NCBI GenBank assembly: GCA_016282595.1
Contig: JAEEKV010000256.1
Location: 1-42,818 of the forward strand
Reading direction: 5' to 3'
Source: Lachnospiraceae bacterium
GTDB lineage: Bacteria; Bacillota; Clostridia; Lachnospirales; Lachnospiraceae
DNA: 42,818 nt
The notes below the pieces were generated by a model. That model was not told the DNA's origin and ran no database searches. It saw only the letters and a list, made by a program, of their open reading frames with translations. Positions 17,396 to 27,900 of this stretch are shown here, piece by piece; position 1 is the stretch's first letter, and every line of letters starts with the position of its first letter. The position numbers and the translations under genes are program-made.

Positions 17396-18238
17396 ATGCT
17401 AACCAGACTCATTAGCGGGATCGTCATGTTGGCGGGACTTATCGTAGTTGTTGCCCTGGGAGGACCCGTGCTTTTGATCTTTACATTGCTCATCTCTTTG
17501 ATCGGTTTTTTCGAACTGGTGAGAGCTTGCGGTGTGCGAAATGAAAAGGAGACCTTTGCTCTGCCGGAAGCAGTAGGGTATGTGGGGATTTTGGCATTCT
17601 ACGGACTGCTGTTTTTCGGCAAAGAATTGATGCCCACCTATGGTCTTATGGTGATCATTTTAACTATCATGGGAATGCTGCTCTTTTACGTGCTGACCTT
17701 CCCGAGATATAAGGCACCTCAGATCATGGCAGCCGGTTTTTCCTTTTTGTATGCTCCTGTTCTGTTGTCCTTTATCTATCAGACCAGGACGCTGCCCATG
17801 GGAAAATATCTGGTATGGCTGATCTTTTGTTCATCCTGGGGGTGTGATACCTGCGCTTACTGTGTGGGCATGCTTTTTGGAAAACATAAGCTGGCTCCGG
17901 TGTTGTCTCCGAAAAAATCCATCGAAGGTGCCATCGGTGGCGTAGCAGGTGCGGCCCTTATTGCTTTTGTCTATGCCAAGGCGTTGACTATGTTTGCCGG
18001 GGATCTGACTCTGGGACCCGAGATCCTTTGGACCTTCCCCCTCATCAGTGCAGTGGGTTCTGTTTTGAGTCAGTGCGGAGATCTGGCGGCCAGCGGCATT
18101 AAGAGGGATCACGAACTGAAGGATTATTCCAATTTGATCCCGGGACACGGCGGTATCATGGATCGTTTTGATTCCGTCATTGTAACATCCCCCATGATCT
18201 ATTATCTGGTGATCCTGCTTACGGGATGTTTGAAGTAG
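17396..18238 (+). CDS. cdsA: Phosphatidate cytidylyltransferase
   Basis: CdsA makes CDP-diacylglycerol, the precursor of membrane phospholipids, from phosphatidate and CTP. The 280-residue protein is almost wholly hydrophobic, with about seven or eight membrane helices. The C-terminal signature SxxKRDHELKDYSNLIPGHGG followed by IMDRFDSVI is the Cds family motif, and KHKLAPVLSPKKSIEG precedes it. The start has a CGGAGGAAG site. The gene is in the conserved uppS-cdsA-dxr-rseP order. Confidence 0.96.
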   Translation: MLTRLISGIVMLAGLIVVVALGGPVLLIFTLLISLIGFFELVRACGVRNEKETFALPEAVGYVGILAFYGLLFFGKELMPTYGLMVIILTIMGMLLFYVLTFPRYKAPQIMAAGFSFLYAPVLLSFIYQTRTLPMGKYLVWLIFCSSWGCDTCAYCVGMLFGKHKLAPVLSPKKSIEGAIGGVAGAALIAFVYAKALTMFAGDLTLGPEILWTFPLISAVGSVLSQCGDLAASGIKRDHELKDYSNLIPGHGGIMDRFDSVIVTSPMIYYLVILLTGCLK

Positions 18239-18280
18239 AAAAAGAACCGGCAACAGAAGTACAGAAAAGAAGGTAACAGA

Positions 18281-19432
18281 ATGCAGAAAAAGATTGTTGT
18301 ACTGGGCTCCACAGGCTCCATCGGAACCCAGACCCTGGAAGTCATAGAAGAGTATAACCGGCTGTTCAGCCCTCTGGCGCTGGCAGCAGGAAAAAATGAA
18401 AAGGCGTTGGAGGAGCAGATCAGAAAGTTTCATCCTTCCTACGCCGTTTTATATGATGAAGCAGCGGCAGCCAGGTTGAAGGATGCTGTAGCGGATACGG
18501 ACACCAAGGTCCTTGCGGGAATGGAGGGACTTTGTGAGATCGCATCCCTTCCGGAAGCGGATGTGGTGCTGACTGCAGTTGTGGGCATGATCGGCATCCG
18601 GCCTACCATAGCAGCCATTGAGGCGGGAAAGGATATTGCACTGGCCAACAAGGAAACCCTGGTTTGTGCAGGCCATATTATTACCAAGCTGGTAAAGGAA
18701 AAGGGCGTAGCCCTGCTTCCTGTGGATTCCGAGCATTCCGCAATTTTCCAGTCCCTGCAGGGCAATCCCAAAAAGCGGATGCGAAGGATCTATCTGACGG
18801 CTTCCGGCGGACCCTTCCGGGGACAGAGCCTGGAGCAGCTGAAAAACGTAACGCCCCAGATGGCATTAAAGCACCCCAACTGGACCATGGGCAGGAAGAT
18901 CACCATTGATTCCGCCACCATGGTAAATAAGGGACTTGAGATCATGGAAGCAGGCTGGCTGTTTGGGGCCACCAGCGACCAGATCACCGTTGTGGTCCAT
19001 CCCCAGAGCATCATACATTCCATGGTGGAATATGAGGACGGAGCCGTTATCGGACAGCTGGGAGTGCCGGATATGAAGCTGCCCATCCAATATGCACTGA
19101 CCTATCCGGACAGACTGCCCATGCATGGCAACGAGCTGGATCTCTTTGCACTGGGACAGATGACCTTTGAAAAGCCGGATCCGGAGGTTTTCCTGGGACT
19201 GAAGCTGGCACAACAGGCCTTTGATCAGGGAGGAAGCGTCCCCACGGTTTATAACGCCGCCAACGAAAAGGCAGTGGCCCTGTTTTTGGATGAAAAAATA
19301 TCGTTTTTGCAGATTCCGGAGCTGATCCAAAGAGCCATGGAGCATCATACACGTATCGATGCCCCTTCCGTGGAGCAGATCCTGGAGGCAGAAAAAGAAT
19401 GCTATGAGCGGATCGATGGTTGGATCCGATAG
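18281..19432 (+). CDS. dxr: 1-deoxy-D-xylulose 5-phosphate reductoisomerase
   Basis: Dxr commits deoxyxylulose phosphate to the MEP pathway for isoprenoids, using NADPH. The 383-residue enzyme has the dinucleotide-binding GSTGSIGTQTLEV at the N-terminus, ALANKETLVCAG, the metal-site PVDSEHSAIFQ, ASGGPFRG and WTMGRKITIDSATMVNKGLE. AGAAGGTAAC precedes the ATG. With ispG at the operon end this gives two MEP enzymes in the same transcript as uppS, which uses the products. Confidence 0.97.
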   Translation: MQKKIVVLGSTGSIGTQTLEVIEEYNRLFSPLALAAGKNEKALEEQIRKFHPSYAVLYDEAAAARLKDAVADTDTKVLAGMEGLCEIASLPEADVVLTAVVGMIGIRPTIAAIEAGKDIALANKETLVCAGHIITKLVKEKGVALLPVDSEHSAIFQSLQGNPKKRMRRIYLTASGGPFRGQSLEQLKNVTPQMALKHPNWTMGRKITIDSATMVNKGLEIMEAGWLFGATSDQITVVVHPQSIIHSMVEYEDGAVIGQLGVPDMKLPIQYALTYPDRLPMHGNELDLFALGQMTFEKPDPEVFLGLKLAQQAFDQGGSVPTVYNAANEKAVALFLDEKISFLQIPELIQRAMEHHTRIDAPSVEQILEAEKECYERIDGWIR

Positions 19433-19454
19433 TACGTAAGCGAGGAGACTGATT

Positions 19455-20630
19455 TTGGGTATTGTATTGTTTTTTGTGATCTTTTGTATTGTGGTCCTGG
19501 TGCATGAGTTCGGACATTTCATCATCGCCAGGCTGAACGGGATCTCAGTGGTGGAGTTTTCCATCGGTATGGGTCCCTGTATTGCTTCCTTTCAGAAAAA
19601 CGGTGTGAAATACGCCATCAGGCTTTTGCCCATCGGCGGAGCCTGCATGTTTGAAGGAGAAGACGGCAAGTATCTTGTGAAAGCGGATGAGGACGAGGAA
19701 GCAGATGCGGATGCGGATAAGGACGCTGAGAAGGATACGGAAAAGGATAAAAAGAAAGAGGCGGCTTCACAGAGTAAGGCTGAGGAGTTTGTAACGAATA
19801 CGGAACTGGGAAAGCGTAATATTCCCTTTCCGGCAGCTTCCGTTTGGGCCAGGATCGCCACGGTGTTTGCAGGGCCCTTCTTTAACTTCATGCTGGCCTT
19901 TCTGTTTTCCATGATCATCATCGGCAGCTACGGCGTGGATCTTCCCGTGATCCAGAAGGTACAGGATGAAGGTGCTGCGAAAGCAGTAGGTCTCCAGGAA
20001 GGCGATCTGATCACCAGGCTGGACGGTAAAAAGGTACATCTGTACCGGGATATCAGCCTTTATTCCATGCTTAACCGCGGGGAAGAGATTGAGATCAGCT
20101 ATATCCGTGACGGAAAAGAATCCACGGTGCTGGTAAAGCCCTTTTACAACCAGCAGGCAGGCAGATACTACATCGGTCTTTTAGGTGCCGGAGAGTATAA
20201 GAAATTCGGCCTTTTGGGAACGGCAAAGTACAGCTTCTATGAAGTAGGATACTGGATCAAGACCGTAATCAAGAGTCTGGAGCTTATGATCCAGGGAAAG
20301 GTCAGCAAGGATGATGTAGCCGGACCTGTGGGAATGGCCCAGATGGTGAATGATGTTTATACGCAGTCCAAGCCCGACGGTCTGTTTTACATCTGGCTGA
20401 ATATGCTGAATTTCTGTGTGCTGCTTTCCGCCAACCTTGGGGTGATGAATCTTTTACCGCTGCCCGCGCTGGATGGCGGAAGACTGGTGTTCCTGCTTTT
20501 GGAAGTGGTTCGCGGCAAGCCCATCCCGCCGGAAAAGGAAGGCTTTGTCCATATGATCGGTATGGTGTGCCTGATGGTGCTCATGGCATTTATCTTCTAT
20601 AACGATCTGACTAAGATTTTCAGAAGATAA
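19455..20630 (+). CDS. rseP: RIP metalloprotease RseP (site-2 protease) with acidic insert
   Basis: RseP cuts membrane proteins within the bilayer. The start is TTG at 19455 after a GAGGAG site. The zinc site VHEFGHF (His17, Glu18, His21) lies in the first helix, and the second metal motif is LPALDGGRL (Asp340). A PDZ domain is at about 175-240. Four helices are visible. Odd: between the first cytoplasmic beta hairpin and the second helix (about residues 69-120) is a charged insert of Asp, Glu, Lys and Ala, including DADADKDAEKDTEKDKKK. It makes the protein (391 residues) longer than the roughly 340-residue Firmicute form. It follows dxr by 22 bases. Confidence 0.93.
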   Translation: MGIVLFFVIFCIVVLVHEFGHFIIARLNGISVVEFSIGMGPCIASFQKNGVKYAIRLLPIGGACMFEGEDGKYLVKADEDEEADADADKDAEKDTEKDKKKEAASQSKAEEFVTNTELGKRNIPFPAASVWARIATVFAGPFFNFMLAFLFSMIIIGSYGVDLPVIQKVQDEGAAKAVGLQEGDLITRLDGKKVHLYRDISLYSMLNRGEEIEISYIRDGKESTVLVKPFYNQQAGRYYIGLLGAGEYKKFGLLGTAKYSFYEVGYWIKTVIKSLELMIQGKVSKDDVAGPVGMAQMVNDVYTQSKPDGLFYIWLNMLNFCVLLSANLGVMNLLPLPALDGGRLVFLLLEVVRGKPIPPEKEGFVHMIGMVCLMVLMAFIFYNDLTKIFRR

Positions 20631-20680
20631 AAACTCCGGATAAAAGAGAAGCAGCAAGAAACAGAAAAGAGGAATGACTT

Positions 20681-21739
20681 ATGCATCATGATCATACAAG
20701 AGTAGTAAATATCGGCGGCTTAAAGATTGGAGGAGGCAATCCCATTGCCATCCAGTCCATGACCAATACCCCTACGGAAAATGTGGAAGCGACGGTGGAG
20801 CAGATCCTTCGGCTGGAAAAAGCAGGCTGTCAGATCATCCGTTGTACGGTGCCGACGCAGGAGGCGGCTAAGGCCCTGGCGAAGATCAAGCCGCAGATCC
20901 ATATTCCCTTGGTGGCGGATATTCATTTTGATTACAAGATGGCTATTGCAGCCATGGAAAACGGAGCAGATAAGATCCGGATCAATCCCGGAAACATCGG
21001 CTCTGCGGAAAAAGTAAAAGCCGTTGTGGATGTGGCAAAGGAAAGAAACATCCCCATCCGTGTGGGGGTAAACAGCGGTTCTCTGGAAAAGGAACTGGTG
21101 GAAAAATATAACGGCGTCACTGCAGAGGGCATTGTGGAATCGGCTCTGGATAAGGTGCATATCATCGAGGATGCAGGATATGATAACCTGGTGATCAGCA
21201 TCAAATCCTCCAATGTACCCATGTGCATCAGGGCCCATGAGAAGCTGGCTAAGGTAACGGATTACCCCTTGCATATCGGCATCACCGAAGCTGGGACCCA
21301 GTGGAGCGGCAATATCAAATCCTCAGTAGGACTGGGCATTTTGCTTGCCAAGGGCATCGGCGATACCATGCGGGTATCCCTGAGTGCAGATCCCGTGGAA
21401 GAGATCCGGTCAGCAAGAGCCATTCTTCGCTGTTTGGGACTGAAGAGCGACGGCATTGAGGTGGTATCCTGTCCTACCTGCGGCCGTACCAAGATCGATC
21501 TCATCGGTCTTGCCACCAAGGTAGAGGAGATGGTGGAGGATATTCCGCTGAACATCAAGGTGGCTGTGATGGGCTGCGCGGTCAACGGCCCGGGGGAAGC
21601 AAAGGAAGCGGATATCGGCATTGCCGGAGGCATTGGTGAAGGCCTTTTGATCAAGAAGGGTGAGATTGTCAAAAAACTCCCCGAGGATCAGCTTTTGGAT
21701 GCCCTGAAATGGGAGCTGGAGCATTGGGAAGAGCAATAG
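20681..21739 (+). CDS. ispG: 4-hydroxy-3-methylbut-2-enyl diphosphate synthase (flavodoxin)
   Basis: IspG reduces MEcPP to HMBPP in the MEP pathway, using a [4Fe-4S] cluster. The 352-residue protein has the N-terminal barrel (IAIQSMTNTPTENVEATV; RINPGNIGS; VGVNSGSLEKELVEKY) and the C-terminal cluster domain with Cys264 and Cys267 in SCPTCGRT, Cys299 in GCAVNGPGE and the nearby Glu306. This is the two-domain bacterial form. GAGGAATGAC precedes the ATG. It is the last gene of the envelope/isoprenoid operon, with a terminator directly after. Confidence 0.97.
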   Translation: MHHDHTRVVNIGGLKIGGGNPIAIQSMTNTPTENVEATVEQILRLEKAGCQIIRCTVPTQEAAKALAKIKPQIHIPLVADIHFDYKMAIAAMENGADKIRINPGNIGSAEKVKAVVDVAKERNIPIRVGVNSGSLEKELVEKYNGVTAEGIVESALDKVHIIEDAGYDNLVISIKSSNVPMCIRAHEKLAKVTDYPLHIGITEAGTQWSGNIKSSVGLGILLAKGIGDTMRVSLSADPVEEIRSARAILRCLGLKSDGIEVVSCPTCGRTKIDLIGLATKVEEMVEDIPLNIKVAVMGCAVNGPGEAKEADIGIAGGIGEGLLIKKGEIVKKLPEDQLLDALKWELEHWEEQ

Positions 21740-21767
21740 GGGCTGAATTAATATAAGTCAATTATTT

Positions 21768-21814
21768 AGGGCTTTGAGATTTGTCATTGACAAATCCTCA
21801 AAGCCCTTTTCTTT
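21768..21814 (+). terminator. Rho-independent terminator after ispG
   Basis: A long stem starting AGGGCTTTGAG (21768) pairs with TCAAAGCCCTT, with one internal mismatch, and ends in a run of T broken by one C (21804-21814). It closes the operon from 13067. Confidence 0.92.
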
Positions 21815-21824
21815 TGTACAAATC

Positions 21825-21853
21825 TTGATACAATTTTAGTATAGGTGTGCAAT
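21825..21853 (+). promoter_or_regulatory. Possible promoter of the giant surface protein
   Basis: TTGATA (21825-21830) and TGCAAT (21848-21853) are 17 bases apart. The -35 is good and the -10 weak. It lies between the ispG terminator and the next start; an overlapping alternative (TTGTAC with TAGTAT) is possible. Confidence 0.35.
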
Positions 21854-21919
21854 TCTGCCTATTTCTGAAGAAGAACAGATGAATGAACAGATAGATGAAG
21901 GAAACAGGAGGAAATCGTT

Positions 21920-24900
21920 ATGAGAAAACGGGGAAGATGGTTTAAAAAGCTTACGGCGATGCTGCTTACAGTGGCGCTGGCATGTTCCGGGATGCCCACA
22001 GGCTTTTTGCCTTTGACGGAAACGGTTAAGGCGGATGCAGTGGTGGAACTGTATGGAAGCGGTCTGAAGCGGGAAAGCCCGGATGCTGCCAGTATGTATA
22101 TCCGCTGTACACAGGCAGGTACTCCCTATTACTATGTGACGGTGGAGGAGGATGTAACAGATCCATCTTATATTGTTTCCAGGGGAAAAGCAGCGGATGC
22201 CATCGTCGCCGATACTGTGACGGGGTTGACACTTCAGGATGGCGTTTCTTCGGGAGCGAAGAACGTCTATGTGGTAGTAAAAAAGGCAGATGAAACCTTC
22301 ACCAATATCGTGAAAATCCCGATGCCCTATGATTACTGCAATATTGAGGATTTTTCCGCTTATCCGGCAGGAATCACCGGCGAGGTGGCTTATAATGTCG
22401 GATTTAATGTAGAAGGAAGCAGAACCATTGAACTTGTGGATGGAAATCCGGCTTATGCTGTCAAAACCCAGACGGGTATGGGAACGAATCGCATCTACTA
22501 TACCTGGGATAGCAATAGTGTTGATGTAGTGGAAGCCGATGTCCGGTTTACCGCTGCGAGTCCTACTGCGTTACTGGCATTGGATAAGATTGGAGTGGGC
22601 GTTTACAAAGGCAAGTGGTATTTGAGAAAGAATGATGATAATACCTGGGCAGATCCCACAAAATGCGTTTTTCTGAATCATACGGATGCGGTAAAGGATA
22701 TCTGGTATCAGATCAGATTCGTCTATGACAGGGCATTTGGTAAAATCGATGTTTTTATTGATGGAAATAAGGTTAACGAGGAACCTTTCGAAACTGCAAA
22801 GTATGATGCTTACGATCTTTCTATGGAATCAGCGAACAATGAGACGACTTATTTTGATAATATCAGATACTATAGATTTCGCGTAAACACACCTAACGCA
22901 ACAGTTGATATATTGCCAAAAACAGCACATTTCACAAGGCCCCAGACCGTAACCCTTAGCAGTACAATGCCGGGTAAAACCTATATTTTCACAACGGATG
23001 GCAGTTATCCGGAATACGGAAAGGGAACCACTCTTGTATATGATTCGAATCATAAGCCTGAGATTCCGGCCGATTCCCCCACTGTCAGGATCAGAGCTCT
23101 CGGTGGCGTGATGGAAGGAAGCGTTTTCAAGGCGGAAAGCATTGCCAGGGAGGAAACCTATACCTTTTCCAGTGCACCCATTATCAAGGGAATGAGTGTT
23201 CAGAGAACGAATGCCGATAGCGTGGCCTGCGGGTTTTATTCCGATGTGGCGGGAGAAATCTATTACTACGTGGGTGCGACAAGTACCTATCCGGAACAGC
23301 TTTGCGATACGACGGCAGGATGGAAGAAGGCAGAGGCAACAGCAACGCAGGATACGGCGACCACCTTCTCCATCAACGGAAACGGTCTGACCAGCGGACC
23401 CAAATATGTTACGGTCTGTTTGATGGATAAGGACGGGATCAAAAGCAATGTTCTGCAGTCGTATCTTCCCTACAACTATTATGTTTTTGATGATTTTTCC
23501 GCTATTCCGATCGGTGCTACCGCAGGCAGCGCGATTACGGGGATAGATGGAAACCATTATGCCCAAGAGGTAGGTGGAAATCCGGCGTATCTGGTAAAAT
23601 CCCAGGGTTCGATCTTAAGTCTTCCCAGCTGGGATTCTGAGGCAACTAATGTTGTGGATCTGAAGGTACGATTTAATGATGAGGATCCGTCGGCAAGTTT
23701 TGCCTTTGATCATATTGGAATCGGTGTCGCGGAAGGCAATTGGTATCTGCGAAAAAACGCGCAGGATACCTGGGGAAATCCTACACTTCGTCTTCAGCCG
23801 GATTTTGCACCACCGAAGGCTGTGCCGGATAGGTGGTACCGGATCCGCTTTGTGTATGACCGACCGAAGAAGTGTTATGATGTCTATGTTGATAACAAAA
23901 AGATCAATGATGCGCCCATCCAGACGTCTATATATGACTATTACGATATGACCGTGCAGGTCGATGCTTCGGAATCCCTCTATCTGGATGATATTTGCCA
24001 TTATAAATTCAAGGGAACGGCGGAGATCAATGCCAATGTGATCTTTGATCCGAAAACAGCCAAGTACACAGATACACAGCATGTAACATTGACAACGCAA
24101 AGACCGGAAAGCTCGGCCAAGGTGATCTATTATACCATGGATGGAAGCTATCCCAATCCGACGGAATCAAATCCGAACGCCGGAAGCACGGTCCGCTATA
24201 CAGAGCCCATCGCAGTATCAAAGGATACCACGATTCGGGCGATCTCCGGATTTATGGATGGAGATGATTTTAAGGCAGAAAGTGTTCCCTATGAAGAGGC
24301 CTATTCCTTTGGGGAAAGACCGGTAATATCGGGGCTTTCGGTCAACCGGTACTATCAAAATGAGGCAAATTGCTACTTTTCTTCCGATGTGGCAGGAGAG
24401 GTTTATTACTATGTGAGCGCCAATGAAGGCTGTCCGGATGGGGTGGATCGGTGCAATACCGATAAGGGATGGATCAAATCAGAGACAGTGGCAAATCAGG
24501 ATCAAGTGACGAAGCTTACGATCGTAAACAATGGTTTGTCCGCAGGATCAAAGTATATTTCTGTCTGTCTGAAGGATCAGCAGGGGCATTGCAGCAATGT
24601 ACTGACCAATTATCTGCCGTATGATTACTGTGTCAGGGAGGATTTTTCGGCTTATCCTGTCGGGATCAAAACCGGAGGATACAATGTGTCATTCAATGAT
24701 GATCGTACAATTGAGGAGGTAGAGGGGAATCCGGCCTACGCCATTAAGGCAAACAGTCAGGATGGGACGATCTATTTGGATGGCATTAATGATTATAACG
24801 GGAATTATATCCTGGAAGCCAAGATGCGGTTTGCGGACGGCTTGCCGACTGCCTATATGTACTTTGACTATATGGGGATCGGTGTGGATCAGGGTAAATG

Positions 24901-27900
24901 GTATCTAAGGAAGAATGGTCAGGATACTTACAATGATGCGTCTAAACGTATCGAGCCCGACTATGATCCGGGTCTGGCAACGGCGGGCAAATGGTACACC
25001 ATCCGTCTTGTGTTTGAAAGACTGGAAGGGAAGAGCGGATACTTTGATGCCTATATTGACGGAAAGAAGATCAATGATGAGCCAATCGAGACGAGTCACG
25101 ATTACTATCATTCACTGAATTTGAATTCGATCAATGGCTGCACAGTCTATTTTGACGATATATATCTGTACAAGTTCCGGACCAATACCAAGGATGCCAT
25201 CGTGCATTTTTCGCCGGAATCCGCAAAATACACAAAGCCGCAGACACTGATACTGACTACCACAAAGGAAGACAGAACCATTTATTACACCCTGGATGGC
25301 AGTGTTCCCAACCCCACGGCATCGAATCCCAATCCGGAGAAGACTATTCTGTATGATCCGGACGATAAGCCGACCCTTTCCGGATCCTGCAAGGTCAGAG
25401 CAATCGCAGGCGTAACAAAGAAGGTCGGAAATGAAACCGTTTTCCTGCCGGAGAGCGTTGTTCATGAAGTGGATTATGAGATCGTTGATGGTGCGAAGAT
25501 CACAGGCGGCACCATCTTCAGGGAAAGCGCGGACGAGGCAACCATTTATCTGAAGAGTGATATGGCCGGAGAGCTCTACTATCTGGTATCGGAAAGCGCA
25601 GATGCGCCGGAGGCTGAAAGCATCGAGGAGAAGGGCGATGGACCGACGGAGGTTGCAGCCGATAGGACCTATGGGTTAGAAGTAACCAACAATGTGAATA
25701 TCCGAAGCCGGTTTATTTATGCGGTGCTCAAGGACCAAATGGGAGTTTACAGCAATGTGCTTACTTACAAGATGCCCAGTGAGCTGTATTACAGGGATGA
25801 GTTCGAGGCCTGTTGTGTCGGAAGTAATACAGGGGCACTTGCTACTTACAGCTTTGGTTTCTGGAATACCGATGCAACAGGAAATATGGCCTATGAGTTT
25901 AATTCAGGAAATTGCAGGGATCCCAAGGTAATGACGACAGAGGCGCATGGAAGTTATACATTGTCCTGCAGAGTATATTCTGAGGCAGAAAATCCTACAT
26001 TTGCCGTAGGCCTTGGAAGTGACAGTGATTTTATCTCTTATCTTCTGGTGCAGGATGGGATCTATAAATGCTACCGAGGAACTCATACCGATATTGCGGA
26101 GCTGGATCTGTTTGCGGCACCCGAGCGCAGATACTTCCCACAGGGGAAATGGACGGATGTCAAGCTGGAGCTCCATACGGCAACGACGCCTCGCACCTTT
26201 GATATTTATATCGATGGGGAAAAGGCCAATTCCGAACCAATGACTACGACTTCAACCTCCAACACCCTCAAGATCAGCTTTGAGGGAAAGGATAATCAGA
26301 TTGTCCGGTTCGATGACATTGAATTCTATCAGGATTGTGCAAAGGTGGATATCCCGAGAGTCAACACGGGACTTGTCTATAACGGACAACAGCTGCAGGG
26401 AATTACCTATGATGAAGAGCAAAGTGCTTACACCGTGACAGGTGATGTAAAGGCCACGGAGCCCGGCGTGCACAAGGCTACCTTTACCCTGCTGGAAGGC
26501 TATGTTTGGGCAGATAACACGAAGGCGCCCAGAGAGGTGTCCTGGAGCATAGCACCGAAACCGCTTACGACTACCTATTCGGTATCGAAGACCTATGACG
26601 GAAACGATGAGGCTCTGATCAAGCCGGGTGAGCTGATCGGTGTTGTGGCCAAAACCGTGGGAGAAGGAGTGGAAGCGGTAGAAACAAAGGAAGATGTGAG
26701 CATTGGGGAAACTGAGCTTGCAGGTTACTATGCGGATCGTTTTGTGGGAGATGGGATCGAAGTGCACCTTTTGGCTCCGGCGGCCTTTACCTTGACCGGA
26801 ACGGATGCAGCCCATTATGTATTGGCTGATCAGTCGATCACCGGAACCATCCTTCCTGCCGTGCAGACACTTTCCACCATTCGAACCCTGTATGCATCTC
26901 AGGGCCAGACTCTGAGGCCGGATGTTCTCAGGACAGCAGTCAAGGGCAGTAAGGGAACGCTCGCCTTCACCATAACGGAAGGAAGTGCCTATGCATCCAT
27001 CACGGAAAGCGGTCTTGTTACCAATGCGGGTTCTGCAGGCAATTCGGTGAAGGTGAAAGCGACGGCCACAGCCTTAGACATGAATGGTGACGATGTGCCG
27101 GAATATGCGGCAAATACAGATGGAGCCATCTTTTCGGTAGTGATCACGGATAAAGAAAGACAGTTCATTGTCTTCCAGGAAGAGGATCTGACCGTGGAGC
27201 AGGGCACCGGATTCAGAGGACAGAAAGCGCTGACGGATACGGATGACGGCGGAAAGATCACCTATTCCAGTGACGATCCTTCCATTGCACAGGTTGATCC
27301 GAATACCGGAGAGATCACCATCATTGAGCCCGGAGTTGTTACTATTACTGCGATAGCGGCGGAAACCGGGATCTATAACAGTGCGACGGCTAGCTACAGA
27401 TTGGAGATCTTAGGGAAGAAGAGACAAAAACTGAGCTTTGAAAAGAGTGAGCTGACTGTAGAGTATAACGAGAAGAGTGCAGGTCAGAAGGCGATCAATG
27501 ACAAAGCGGATGGCGCATCCGCATCCTATGTAAGCAACAATGAAACGGTGGTTACGGTAGATCCGGTTACCGGTATTTTGACTGTGGTGGGATTGGGAGA
27601 TGCCACCATAACCGCAAGTGCACCCGAAACGGCTCGTTACATAGGAGGTAGCGCAACCTATAAGGTGACGGTAACGAAGGCAAAAACCATGGCACCTTCC
27701 ACAACAGAGGTGACGAAAAAGGATGAGACCTATACAGGAGACGGAGACGGGATCATCCTGGGGCTTACAGAGGCTATGGAATATCGCCGGGAAGGAGAAA
27801 GCGTTTATACACCGATAACAGTGGGAACGCTGGAAAAACTGGCGCCGGGAACCTACTATGTGCGCTATAAGGAGACAGCGGTTGCACTGGCGTCGGAGGA

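Noticed and set aside
22026-26340. Repeats considered as a CRISPR or tandem DNA array
   Set aside because: The period is about 1.15 kb, the DNA copies are diverged and the frame stays open, so it is a protein domain repeat.
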